From the NCBI GenBank assembly GCA_900549755.1, contig URPQ01000006.1:1-47334 (forward strand): a DNA stretch of 47,334 nucleotides, written 5' to 3'. The notes under the pieces are model-generated. The model was given only the letters and a program-made list of their open reading frames with translations. It did not search any database and was not told the origin of the DNA. This document shows, piece after piece, positions 1-7,462 of this stretch. Source of the stretch: an uncultured Oscillospiraceae bacterium (lineage in GTDB: Bacteria; Bacillota; Clostridia; Oscillospirales; Acutalibacteraceae). The position numbers and the translations under genes are program-made. Positions within the stretch are counted from its first letter, which is position 1; each line of letters starts with the position of its first letter.

Positions 1-48
1 CTGTTTATATCTCTCGGCTTGTCTGTGTAATCGTTCCCAATCATTCAT
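1..48 (-). CDS. 5' fragment of a small CDS running off the left edge
   Basis: Only the first 16 codons are in the window (MNDWERLHRQAERYKQ). The start is well supported: a perfect AGGAGG at 58-63 lies nine bases before the ATG. The opening is charged and helical and reminds me of the small DUF4314-type proteins found beside serine recombinases in Firmicutes mobile elements. That is recollection, and 16 residues cannot prove it. It lies beyond three terminators that follow the recombinase, so it is probably a separate transcript. Confidence 0.4.
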   Translation of the reverse strand, partial: MNDWERLHRQAERYKQ

Positions 49-110
49 CTTTCTTTACCTCCTGAATTTTGTTTTGAATTGCTGAACTGCACCACAATCA
101 TATTTTTCAT
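45..110 (-). CDS. possible 21-residue leader ORF coupled to the edge gene
   Basis: A short ORF (MKNMIVVQFSNSKQNSGGKER) ends in a TGA that overlaps the ATG of the edge gene as ATGA, an arrangement typical of translational coupling. An AGGAG at 114-118 precedes it, but the spacing to the ATG is only three bases, shorter than usual. The AGGAGG used by the downstream gene lies inside this ORF. It may be a small leader peptide or chance. Confidence 0.25.
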   Translation of the reverse strand: MKNMIVVQFSNSKQNSGGKER

Positions 111-152
111 CAACTCCTTTTCGTTGTGTTTTATCCCCATAAGATATTAAGC

Positions 153-196
153 AAAAATAAAAAAGCGGATGCAATGATTGCTCACTGCATCCGCTT
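153..196 (-). terminator. intrinsic terminator
   Basis: Perfect 11-bp stem (163-173 with 186-196, sequence AAGCGGATGCA) around a 12-base loop. On the minus strand it is followed by a T-rich run (complement of the A-run at 153-162). It is one of three terminators downstream of the recombinase. Confidence 0.75.
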
Positions 197-228
197 GAAG
201 ACATAAATATTTAATGTTTTTGGATACG

Positions 229-272
229 AAAAAAGGGCAGAATCGGCGAATGAAAATCGCTGATTCCGCCCT
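229..272 (-). terminator. intrinsic terminator
   Basis: 15-bp stem with G-U pairs (234-248 with 258-272) and a nine-base loop. On the minus strand the stem runs into six Ts (complement of 229-234). It is the middle of the three terminators. Confidence 0.7.
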
Positions 273-282
273 GATTATCTAT

Positions 283-300
283 TTCGATGGTTCGAATCCA
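283..300 (+). repeat. tRNA T-arm-like 18-mer
   Basis: TTCGATGGTTCGAATCCA is identical over 18 bases to the T-arm of the intact tRNA-Tyr (12362-12379, opposite orientation). No acceptor stem or anticodon arm surrounds it, so this is not a tRNA gene. It may be a leftover attachment-site or tRNA fragment beside the recombinase; the inverted orientation argues against a simple att pair. Confidence 0.5.
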
Positions 301-348
301 CCTTGTGGGTCGTTGGCATCTATAAAAATTCACTATGAAATATAGCGG

Positions 349-387
349 TAAAAAATGCGTAAAGCCTTGATTTCTCAAGGCTTTACG
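349..387 (-). terminator. terminator of the recombinase gene
   Basis: Perfect 13-bp stem (358-370 with 375-387) with a TTTC tetraloop. On the minus strand it is followed by a run of Ts (complement of 349-355). It begins 14 bases past the recombinase stop codon. Confidence 0.85.
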
Positions 388-400
388 GTACGGCATCTTT

Positions 401-1870
401 TTAGACCGTAACACTTGGTGGGAGAGAGTCAAGCATATCCGAACCTTTTTCCAAGTCGGTCAAAGAAAGTGTTTTCGCACCCTTTTTAAAATTAAAATAA
501 AACTCTATTCGGTCATCATATAGAATTATCGAGTTTACAAAACTGTCAACAAGCCTTCTGCGATTTTCCGGTTTTGATGCATCCGCCTTTCTGAAACGAT
601 GAAACCAAAATTTAATCTGATCACGGTCAAGCGTAGGTCTCGTAATGTTTTCCTTCGCAATTTCGATTTCAAATTCTTTCTTTTGACCTTCCAATTCTTC
701 AAGGCGTTGTTTTGTGGACGGCGTAATAATACCTTGCTCGATAGCCGAAAGAATATTGGAAATACTTTTATTAACTTCATCAAGTCTCTTGTTAAGTAAA
801 GATACAGCGATGTTTTCCTGCCTTTGCATTTTCATAACAAGGTCGGTTACATCATCAATCAGATTATCATCCCAAATGCATTTGAGAATTTGATCAATGA
901 CAATATCCTCAATCCATTTCTTTTTAACAGCCTTTTTATCGCAGCCGCGCTTTCGCTTTGCCGAAAGACATTTGTAATAGCGATAGGTTTCTTTATTCCT
1001 CGCCGTTCCGCTTTCACCGACCATAAATGTCATACATTTTCCGCAGTACAGCTTTGTTGATAAAATATATTCTTCGTCTGCGCGGAGCCGCGCCGGTGAT
1101 TTTTTATTTTTGGCAATGCGCTCCTGTACACGGTTAAATAAATCTTTCGGCACAATAGCAGGGATACCGTCGGGAACAAGAATATCACGGTATGAATATT
1201 CGCCGATATATCTTCTGTTGGTGAGCAGGTTGGAAACGGTGTTAATTGTCAGCCTTGTTCCCCTGGTGTTCCGCAATCCTTTAACATTTAAATCGTCGGC
1301 AACCTCTTGCATAGTCTTTCCTTCATCATACATTTCGTATGCCGAAAGAACTAACGGAGCGGTATCATTGTTAACAACAAAGTGCTGATTTACAATGCTA
1401 TATCCGACAGGAACAGTTCCGCCGTTAAAGCGGCAACTCAATGCATTTTCGGTCTGCCCACGGATAACTTTTTCTGCCAACTCCGCAGAATAATACTCCG
1501 CCATACCTTCCAAAACAGACTCAAGGATGATGCCTTCTGCGCCTTGTGAAATAGCTTCGGTGGCAGAAAGCACACGGACATTATTTCTTTTTAGAATGCT
1601 TTTATAATGTGCGGAATCATAGCGATTGCGGGCAAAGCGATCAAGCTTCCATACAATAACGGTTTCAAACTGCTGCTTTGCGCTGTCTTTGATCATCTTT
1701 TGAAAATCTGGGCGGTTATCGGTTTTAGCCGACATTGCCCTGTCAATGTATGTGTCGATAATTTGAATACCGTTCTTTTCGGCAAACACCTTGCACTCAC
1801 GCAACTGACCTTCAATGGACTCTTCACGCTGATTATCACTTGAATACCGTGCATATATCACGCCTGTCAT
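401..1870 (-). CDS. large serine recombinase (site-specific integrase/resolvase)
   Basis: 489 residues. The N-terminal resolvase domain (about 1-145) has the catalytic serine in YARYSS (Ser10) and the arginine-rich WKLDRFAR region near residue 75. A Recombinase domain opens at GGTVPVGYS (about 150-250). A zinc ribbon follows with cysteines at 276, 279, 301 and 310, then a coiled coil (about 345-410), the standard order for integrases of phages and transposons. Such enzymes cut and rejoin DNA at short att sites through a serine-DNA link. The start has GGCGGTGAG just upstream. It lies 12 bases after the Fic gene in the same direction and is followed by three terminators. It appears intact; the element it once moved cannot be delimited from the sequence. 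Confidence 0.93.
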   Translation of the reverse strand: MTGVIYARYSSDNQREESIEGQLRECKVFAEKNGIQIIDTYIDRAMSAKTDNRPDFQKMIKDSAKQQFETVIVWKLDRFARNRYDSAHYKSILKRNNVRVLSATEAISQGAEGIILESVLEGMAEYYSAELAEKVIRGQTENALSCRFNGGTVPVGYSIVNQHFVVNNDTAPLVLSAYEMYDEGKTMQEVADDLNVKGLRNTRGTRLTINTVSNLLTNRRYIGEYSYRDILVPDGIPAIVPKDLFNRVQERIAKNKKSPARLRADEEYILSTKLYCGKCMTFMVGESGTARNKETYRYYKCLSAKRKRGCDKKAVKKKWIEDIVIDQILKCIWDDNLIDDVTDLVMKMQRQENIAVSLLNKRLDEVNKSISNILSAIEQGIITPSTKQRLEELEGQKKEFEIEIAKENITRPTLDRDQIKFWFHRFRKADASKPENRRRLVDSFVNSIILYDDRIEFYFNFKKGAKTLSLTDLEKGSDMLDSLPPSVTV

Positions 1871-1882
1871 TTTCTCACCGCC

Positions 1883-3043
1883 TTATTTAACAACCTTGTA
1901 TTTAACTCGCGTACCGTATTTTGCAGAGGAAAGAAGTCCAAGCTTTTCAAACTTTAAAACAAAACCTCGGATTGTTGCGTAGGCGGCATCTCCGAAATCT
2001 TTTTCGAGCCGCTTTGTTGAAAATTCTCCCGTACCATAAGCTGACAGCACAAATCTCCAAAGCTTTGTTTCTTTTTCGGTTATTTTTCCGTCTTTAACGG
2101 CAGCGTCATAAACAGTTAAGGTTTCAATAGCGGCAGAACCCTCGTTCATTTTATTGTAAACATTGTTTATGGAGTAAAGAATGAACGGGGTTACATCTAT
2201 TTTACCGCTCAGTTTCTTGTTTTCCTCAATTACCGTGTAAGCGTCATAGTATGCTTTGCGGCTTTTTTCAATCCTGCTTGAAAACGGAATAAACAGCGCC
2301 GACTGATAACCCTTTTGAATTAAAAACCATAAATGAACGAGCCGTGCAATTCTGCCGTTTCCGTCAAAATACGGATGTACAAAGGCAATGTAAAAATGAA
2401 TGATTGCCGCCTTAATTAGATCGTTAATGTCATCATCATTATTAGCAAATGCGATAAGCGACTTCATAAACTCAGGCACTTTTTGAGCGTCAAGCCCTGA
2501 ATGTTCAATATGATCGCTGACAACATAAACCGTATCGTGTCTGTAAAATTTGCCCTCTAACAATTTATCGTCATTGGTTAGAAAATCTCCAACAGTCATC
2601 ATATAAAGCCTATATAAATTGTCCTCGGTTATTTTGTTGGAGGTATCGGCAATAAATTCAAGCCCATGCTTGATGCCTAAGATTCTATCTTCCTGTTCGC
2701 CGTCAGGCGCCATTCCTTTTAGAATTTTGCGCACACTGTCACGGCTGAAATCCACGCTTTCAATAGCCGAAGTGGATAGTATTTCCTCCTCGGCGGATTT
2801 GAGTCCGTAATGCGTATCCTGCGGTTGTAATAACAACTTTACCGCATTTTGATTGACGGCGTTAAAGGCTTCTGTAAAAACAATATTGTTACCGTCAAAA
2901 TCATAAAGCGGCAAAAGTTTATAATATAATTCCTCTAATGCTTTAAGAAAGCTGTCAAAATCCCCATTGTATTTATATTTTAGTTTTTTATAGTCCGGGA
3001 AATGCTTATCTCTTAACATTTCGGTAAAGACTTTAATGTCCAT
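1883..3043 (-). CDS. Fic domain protein (probable AMP-transferase) with C-terminal winged helix
   Basis: 386 residues. The Fic catalytic motif HPYFDGNGRIAR is complete at 223-234, so the protein should transfer AMP (or another nucleotide/phosphate group) from a nucleotide to a protein hydroxyl. Upstream, TSAIES (91-96) resembles the class II inhibitory helix [ST]xxxE[GN] that blocks ATP binding, with Ser where Gly or Asn is usual. The last 65 residues look like a winged helix, as in other Fic proteins of this length. The start follows GGGAGG five bases upstream. A strong promoter with a direct repeat lies just ahead, and the recombinase follows 12 bases downstream as a two-gene operon. The target is unknown. 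Confidence 0.9.
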   Translation of the reverse strand: MDIKVFTEMLRDKHFPDYKKLKYKYNGDFDSFLKALEELYYKLLPLYDFDGNNIVFTEAFNAVNQNAVKLLLQPQDTHYGLKSAEEEILSTSAIESVDFSRDSVRKILKGMAPDGEQEDRILGIKHGLEFIADTSNKITEDNLYRLYMMTVGDFLTNDDKLLEGKFYRHDTVYVVSDHIEHSGLDAQKVPEFMKSLIAFANNDDDINDLIKAAIIHFYIAFVHPYFDGNGRIARLVHLWFLIQKGYQSALFIPFSSRIEKSRKAYYDAYTVIEENKKLSGKIDVTPFILYSINNVYNKMNEGSAAIETLTVYDAAVKDGKITEKETKLWRFVLSAYGTGEFSTKRLEKDFGDAAYATIRGFVLKFEKLGLLSSAKYGTRVKYKVVK

Positions 3044-3066
3044 AGCGACCTCCCGATATAATAAAG

Positions 3067-3109
3067 TATCAGTTTATATCAGTATAGCGCAAACGCAACG
3101 AAATGTCAA
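3067..3109 (-). promoter_or_regulatory. promoter and direct repeat of the Fic-recombinase operon
   Basis: On the minus strand, TTGACA (3104-3109) and TATACT (3081-3086) are separated by exactly 17 bases, close to the sigma-A consensus. Two direct copies of ACTGATA (3077-3083 and 3067-3073), ten bases apart, overlap the -10 and the expected start site. They look like an operator on one face of the helix; the binding protein is unknown (possibly the winged helix of the Fic protein). Confidence 0.7.
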
Positions 3110-3150
3110 GTATGAAAGCTGCTGTAGAAGGTGCTTCATATGCATCGGCA

Positions 3151-4503
3151 TTAAGAATTATTTTGTTTCATTTCCGCAATAAAAACAAAAGCAAAATCTG
3201 TTTCAAGTACTTTCATTAAATTCATTCCGCTTTGGGTGATATACTTCACAATATCTTCTTTATTATCAGGATAGATTTTGATTTTTCGTGTGCCGTAATC
3301 TATGGTATCGCTTTGATTTTTATCTATGGAAAGCACGAACCGACCGCCGATATTTAACAACGACCTTACTTTATTAATTGCTGCTTGCTTATCCCGTATG
3401 TGCATAAAGGTGAGTGACGAATAAATCACATCGAATTTGCGCCCGAACTCATAGCTCATAAAATCGCCGCAAATAAGCGCTACATTCGTCTGTTCTTTCA
3501 GGTTTTCCTTTGCCCGTTTTACGGTTTTCGGCGAAAGATCAATACCGCAAAATTCGCGACATTCGGGCGCCACACGAACTGCGAGCCGCCCTGTTCCCAC
3601 ACCGATTTCAAGCACGGATTTTTCTTTTGTCAACTGCAACGAATCAATAAACTGTCGCCCGTCCCATTTGTCCATATATTCCAGCAGCGGCTCCGGGTCG
3701 CGCACGGGATCGTTGTTTTCTTTGATAAGTAGGTCATAATGTTTGGAAACAGCGGATAATTTGCAAAAGTACCGTTTTGTATCACAAAACTCTCCTACTG
3801 GCGTAACCGCAAATCCACACTTTTTGTAAAACCCAACCGCCTCGTCATCGGTTTCGGCTGTAATATTATCTATCGGAAATTGAGTGAAAATAAAATCAAT
3901 AAGGCTTTTGCCAATTCCGTGTTTGCGGTATTCGAGTTTCACGGCAATATCCAAAATCTCGGCGGTGTCGTTTTCCGTTTTCAAAACAACAATACCGGCG
4001 TAAACACCGTCAATTTTGCAAGCATACACAAAAGTATTTTTGTCCGCCGAGTATTTTTCTGTCCTGCATTTTAATCGCTCCGGCGTGGGATCATAAACGC
4101 TTGGTTTAAGAAGTGTCAGAACCTCCGGGTCAAAAAGGTTTGCTTTTACATCTACGATCGCGGTGATTTTTTGGAGTTCTATTCCCAATACGCCGTATTT
4201 TTTGATCTGCTCCTTTATATAATACTTTTCCATATCCGTGTAGTGCGCTGACTTTAAATCGTTTTTGGAATATCCGCATTTTTCTAAGGGCAACGCCTTA
4301 TATAACTGCTCAAAATCTAAGAATTTATGCAGTTTTATAACCTCCGCGAAAATAACGGAATTTATCTCACTGCAACGAAATTCTATCCGGTCGCCGATAT
4401 TGATTTTTTGCCGCTTTTTATCATTCAGTCGCAGTTCGATCATTTTGCTCCCATTTGCAATTTTTAAAAAGGCAGATAGTTCAAGGTTCATGCAATGTGT
4501 CAT
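3151..4503 (-). CDS. three-domain fusion: ASCH - GNAT acetyltransferase - SAM methyltransferase
   Basis: 450 residues. Residues 1-115 look like an ASCH (PUA-fold, RNA-associated) domain, with INIGDRIEF and the LIELQKI-type end typical of the family. Residues about 135-250 form a GNAT domain with the acetyl-CoA loop RKHGIG (193-198). Residues 255-450 form a class I methyltransferase with motif I VLEIGVGTGRLA (297-308). The methyltransferase begins with HYDLLIKENNDPVRDPEPL (255-273), the usual start of the stand-alone enzyme, so this is a real end-to-end fusion. AAGGAG lies eight bases before the ATG. It is the last gene of the AraC-led run, and its ribosome site lies inside a duplicated gene end (4500-4547). 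The substrate is unknown; a nucleoside, tRNA base or small molecule is possible. Confidence 0.85.
   Translation of the reverse strand: MTHCMNLELSAFLKIANGSKMIELRLNDKKRQKINIGDRIEFRCSEINSVIFAEVIKLHKFLDFEQLYKALPLEKCGYSKNDLKSAHYTDMEKYYIKEQIKKYGVLGIELQKITAIVDVKANLFDPEVLTLLKPSVYDPTPERLKCRTEKYSADKNTFVYACKIDGVYAGIVVLKTENDTAEILDIAVKLEYRKHGIGKSLIDFIFTQFPIDNITAETDDEAVGFYKKCGFAVTPVGEFCDTKRYFCKLSAVSKHYDLLIKENNDPVRDPEPLLEYMDKWDGRQFIDSLQLTKEKSVLEIGVGTGRLAVRVAPECREFCGIDLSPKTVKRAKENLKEQTNVALICGDFMSYEFGRKFDVIYSSLTFMHIRDKQAAINKVRSLLNIGGRFVLSIDKNQSDTIDYGTRKIKIYPDNKEDIVKYITQSGMNLMKVLETDFAFVFIAEMKQNNS
3685..3741 (-). repeat. methyltransferase N-terminal segment, copy 1 (in the fusion gene)
   Basis: 57 bases coding HYDLLIKENNDPVRDPEPL inside the fusion gene. 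About 46 of 57 bases match the segment 4543-4599 at the 3' end of the S51 peptidase gene, in the same reading frame. Confidence 0.8.
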
Positions 4504-4547
4504 AACAAATACTCCTTAATATCTGAGGCAAACTGATTGCCACAGCG
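4500..4547 (-). repeat. duplicated 3' end of a DUF218 gene, copy A
   Basis: 48 bases, 44 identical to 6032-6079, where they encode the last codons of the DUF218 gene plus the ribosome site and ATG of the exonuclease gene. Here the same DNA carries the stop of the peptidase gene, the ribosome site and the ATG of the fusion gene. Read in the other frame it still spells a DUF218 tail (RCGNQFASDIKEYLL). Confidence 0.85.
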
Positions 4548-5196
4548 GCTCAGGGTCGCGCACGGGGTCATTGTTTTCGTCTATCATTAAATCGTAATGC
4601 CGGATAACATCATCGTTTGTGGAGGCTACAACCAATGAATCCTCATCCCGCAAAGCAAATACCTTGTATTTTCCCTCCGATTTAAGCTTATCATACAGCG
4701 CTTTGTGTTCCTCGGTATAGTGACAGAAAATAATACCGTCAAACAATCCAAGTCCTTTAAAATCAGTCATACCATCGGGAATAGGATCAAACGCCGCGAT
4801 ATGTGCAACGCTTTGCGTGGCAATGTGCGCGCCCGCACTGCCGCCGATATAAAGAACGCCCGATCTCACATAGCGTATGATTTCTTTATCGAAACCACAA
4901 TCTTTTATCCGCTTTAGTGTTGCAAATGTATTTCCGCCGCTTATGTAAATGACGTCTAAATCAAGGTTGATAAACTGTTGTTCATTGTAATAGTCGAAAA
5001 CTGAGATATTATCTCTTGCAAAGCCAAACTCTTGCATTCTTAAAAAATACTTTTCACTATGTATGGTTTCATATGTTGCTTTTTCATTAGGAATAAACAG
5101 CAGTTTGCATTGATCAACCGGTTTGCTTAGATTATTAAGTATGGTTTTCTTTGATTTCTCATTGCGAAAATCGCAAGACGAAAGAATGAGTTTCAT
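4516..5196 (-). CDS. peptidase E-like (S51) protein with a grafted methyltransferase/DUF218 tail
   Basis: 226 residues. Residues 1-198 match peptidase S51 (dipeptidase E / cyanophycinase-like serine peptidases): GGNTFA at 87-92, the nucleophile elbow GGSAGAH with Ser120, and FCHY near 158-161. The family normally ends near residue 200-210. Here residues 200-218 read HYDLMIDENNDPVRDPEPL, the start of a methyltransferase domain, and the last eight residues (WQSVCLRY) are a frame-shifted piece of a DUF218 gene end. The peptidase domain looks whole, so activity is likely kept. The ATG overlaps the exonuclease stop (ATGA). Confidence 0.82.
   Translation of the reverse strand: MKLILSSCDFRNEKSKKTILNNLSKPVDQCKLLFIPNEKATYETIHSEKYFLRMQEFGFARDNISVFDYYNEQQFINLDLDVIYISGGNTFATLKRIKDCGFDKEIIRYVRSGVLYIGGSAGAHIATQSVAHIAAFDPIPDGMTDFKGLGLFDGIIFCHYTEEHKALYDKLKSEGKYKVFALRDEDSLVVASTNDDVIRHYDLMIDENNDPVRDPEPLWQSVCLRY
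4543..4599 (-). repeat. methyltransferase N-terminal segment, copy 2 (truncated, in the peptidase gene)
   Basis: 57 bases coding HYDLMIDENNDPVRDPEPL at the end of the peptidase gene, paired with 3685-3741. It stops abruptly at CGCTG (4543-4547), exactly where the DUF218-end repeat begins. Confidence 0.8.
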
Positions 5197-6035
5197 TTTA
5201 AACCCACTCCTTTCAAAACCTCATTCGTGGTTATTCCGTTAAATTTATATGCAAGCTCGCTCATAGCGAACGGTAACTGCGCCGAATTATCGAGTTTGAT
5301 AATCTTATAATTCGTTCTTATCTTTTCAGCATTCCTAATTATAGATTGTTTAATTGATGGTTTCTTTATCCCATCTGCGTTTGAAATTATGTTTTCAAGA
5401 GAACCACACTCATTAAGCAACAAAGCAGCCGTTTTCGGACCGACTTTGTCTGCTCCCTTAATATTATCTGAAGTATCACCCGTCAGTGACTTGAAATCAG
5501 CATATTGAAACGGTGTAATGTTAAATTTGTCTTTTATGTATTTGGGCGTACATATAGTGGTTTTATCACCACGATATCTGAGTACCGACACTTTATCTGT
5601 TATAAGCTGAAAGAAGTCGCTATCAAATGATGAAATAACAATTTCATTTTCTTGCCCATAAGTCAAAGCATATCCTGCAATCAAATCATCGGTTTCACAA
5701 GCAATAGTTTCGGTGTGCTTTATACCGAGATAATCGAGTGCCGCATATACATCAGGCAACTGAGAAAACGGTGTTTCTTCCTCCGGTGTTTCGCTATAAT
5801 CCACTCTGTTTGCTTTATATTCAGAATCGAGAGCTGAACGTTCGTTTTCGTGTTCGCCATCAAATAATATGACAATGTGTGTTGGCTCAGTTCTTCGTAT
5901 AATTTTTAGCAACGCACCGACAAAACCAAGTGTACCTTGTATAGCTTTGCCTTGCTCGTTTATTATTCTTGCAGGCATACCAAAGAACATTTGAAATAGT
6001 AGGTTGCTTCCGTCAACAATCAAAAGTCGGTTCAT
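5193..6035 (-). CDS. stand-alone 5'-3' exonuclease (Pol I 5' nuclease / flap endonuclease family)
   Basis: 280 residues, the size of bacterial stand-alone 5' nucleases (YpcP/ExoIX type), without a polymerase domain. Metal-binding acidic residues are visible: Asp8 (LIVDGSN), Asp59 (LFDGEH), ETDD at 114-117 and SSFDSDF near 136-141. The helix-3-turn-helix DNA-binding motif spans about 183-205 (LTGDTSDNIKG...VGPKTAA). The expected role is removal of RNA primers or 5' flaps. It overlaps the DUF218 gene by four bases and the peptidase gene by four. A copy within an accessory operon is probably additional to a housekeeping polA, which is not in the window. Confidence 0.88.
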   Translation of the reverse strand: MNRLLIVDGSNLLFQMFFGMPARIINEQGKAIQGTLGFVGALLKIIRRTEPTHIVILFDGEHENERSALDSEYKANRVDYSETPEEETPFSQLPDVYAALDYLGIKHTETIACETDDLIAGYALTYGQENEIVISSFDSDFFQLITDKVSVLRYRGDKTTICTPKYIKDKFNITPFQYADFKSLTGDTSDNIKGADKVGPKTAALLLNECGSLENIISNADGIKKPSIKQSIIRNAEKIRTNYKIIKLDNSAQLPFAMSELAYKFNGITTNEVLKGVGLK

Positions 6036-6079
6036 AACAAATACTCCTTAATATCGGGGACAAACTGATTGCCGCAGCG
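6032..6079 (-). repeat. 3' end of the DUF218 gene, copy B
   Basis: Partner of 4500-4547 (44 of 48 bases identical). In this copy the DNA encodes the real C-terminus of the DUF218 protein (RCGNQFVPDIKEYLL) and the ribosome site and start of the exonuclease gene. Confidence 0.85.
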
Positions 6080-6631
6080 TGACAGTTCACCGAGCACACG
6101 GTTTATTCCCTGTTCGGTTGTGTACCAGTTATTTTTCGTGATATTATAGCAATGCACCGGGCAGACAATAAATTCAGTATCTGGGAAAGCCAACTGATAA
6201 AGCATAAGGCAGCGCCGAGCGTGAAACGCTTTGCAGACGATAATAGCCGTTTTAATTTTAAGACTGTTATCATTCACAATTTTTCGGGAGAAAAAGGCGT
6301 TATCTCGTGTATGACCCGACTTGTCCTCGCCGAAAATTGCCGTTCTCGGCACGCCGTTTTTTTTCAGTACATCGGTGAAAAATTCACAGTCGGTTTTGTA
6401 GTCACCGTTGTATATTTCTGCCTTTGAACGCACACCGGGCCATTTATCCCGTTTTACACTAACGCCGCCCGACGGGATAACATATTTAGCAAAGCCTTTA
6501 TTATACAGCTTTGCCGCATATTCCGGTTGTTCGGGGTGCGAACCGCCCGGCAGAAAGATGGCATCAACCTTTTGTGGCTTGTTGGAAACAAATATAAAAT
6601 TTGAGATGTCAACAATAATGCGATTATTCAT
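6032..6631 (-). CDS. YdcF/SanA-like DUF218 protein
   Basis: 199 residues. It has the DUF218 hallmarks: DAIFLPGGS (23-31), VIPSGG (51-56), the conserved acidic/His/Asn stretch EDKSGHTRDNA (102-112) and CKAFHARRCLM (133-143), where the arginine pair is typical. Family members include E. coli YdcF and the envelope protein SanA. This copy has no signal peptide or membrane segment and is probably cytoplasmic. Biochemical function is unsettled for the family; SAM binding has been reported for YdcF. It starts two bases after the upstream gene and overlaps the exonuclease gene by four. Confidence 0.8.
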   Translation of the reverse strand: MNNRIIVDISNFIFVSNKPQKVDAIFLPGGSHPEQPEYAAKLYNKGFAKYVIPSGGVSVKRDKWPGVRSKAEIYNGDYKTDCEFFTDVLKKNGVPRTAIFGEDKSGHTRDNAFFSRKIVNDNSLKIKTAIIVCKAFHARRCLMLYQLAFPDTEFIVCPVHCYNITKNNWYTTEQGINRVLGELSRCGNQFVPDIKEYLL

Positions 6632-6633
6632 AC

Positions 6634-7446
6634 TTAAATTAATATCCTTTTCTCAATATATGAATTATTAGACATACCGTAATTGACAGCTCTGTTATAC
6701 AATTCCTTTGCAGATTTTGTTTGATTGCGATCAATGAAAGCATTCACAATTCTGTTGATTGCTACGGTTGCCATATTGTGTTTTGAACGCTGACCGTTAA
6801 GCCTTTCCCATTCACCAATCAAAAGATTGTTTGGTGTACTGTCTAAATGCAGCCACGGAAGTAATTGTGTCCCCAGTTCAAATACATCAAATTCCTCTTG
6901 ACCAAAGGCTTTTAGGCAAAGGGCGGCATAAACCGTTTTGTAAAAAATGTAATTTTCGGAGATTTCCGATGATTTTAAAAATGCTTTGAAATTGTTTTTT
7001 GCAAACTGTAGATACTCAGTAGATGTCTTTAGCATCGGCGTTACCGACAAAGCCGCATTATGGCATTCAAATGTAATTGGTTCTACCGCTTTTATGGCGG
7101 TATTTTCGCTTATAGCGGTTTTATAACAGTTCCACCAAAAATCTCCGAACCCGCCGAGTTCAAGCGTAAAACGCTGGGTTGCGTCACAGGCAAGCCAAAG
7201 CAAATATTTTGAAGGTTTTTCGCTTAAAAATTTTGCAAATTCACTGTGATTTTTATAAAGACCATCGCTGTTTCTAAGCATGGCAAAGCTGTCCGAAATG
7301 TTCCAATAACAAAATCCGGTGAAGAAAGTATCCGCGTTTTCCGTTTGCAAAATGGAAGATAGGTATTCTATCATTGCACCCGGGGGTTGTTCGGCTTGCA
7401 GACTTTTAAACTTATTTCGGACATCTTTTTGAATTTTTATGTGCAA
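6634..7446 (-). CDS. hypothetical protein, 270 residues
   Basis: I do not recognise a family. The protein is soluble, rich in aromatic residues and probably mostly helical: helices around 55-130 contain WNISDSF, LLWLACD and GDFWWNCY, and the C-terminal third (about 215-265) looks like helical-repeat packing. No signal peptide, membrane segment or catalytic signature stands out. It lies between trpS (16 bases) and the DUF218 gene (two bases), so it is surely co-transcribed. The tight packing and normal coding pattern make it a real gene. Confidence 0.75.
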   Translation of the reverse strand: MHIKIQKDVRNKFKSLQAEQPPGAMIEYLSSILQTENADTFFTGFCYWNISDSFAMLRNSDGLYKNHSEFAKFLSEKPSKYLLWLACDATQRFTLELGGFGDFWWNCYKTAISENTAIKAVEPITFECHNAALSVTPMLKTSTEYLQFAKNNFKAFLKSSEISENYIFYKTVYAALCLKAFGQEEFDVFELGTQLLPWLHLDSTPNNLLIGEWERLNGQRSKHNMATVAINRIVNAFIDRNQTKSAKELYNRAVNYGMSNNSYIEKRILI

Positions 7447-7462
7447 TTAAATTTTCTCCATT

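Noticed and set aside
599..1843. Several plus-strand reading frames opposite the recombinase
   Set aside because: They mirror the well-supported recombinase on the other strand and have no ribosome sites or recognisable domains.
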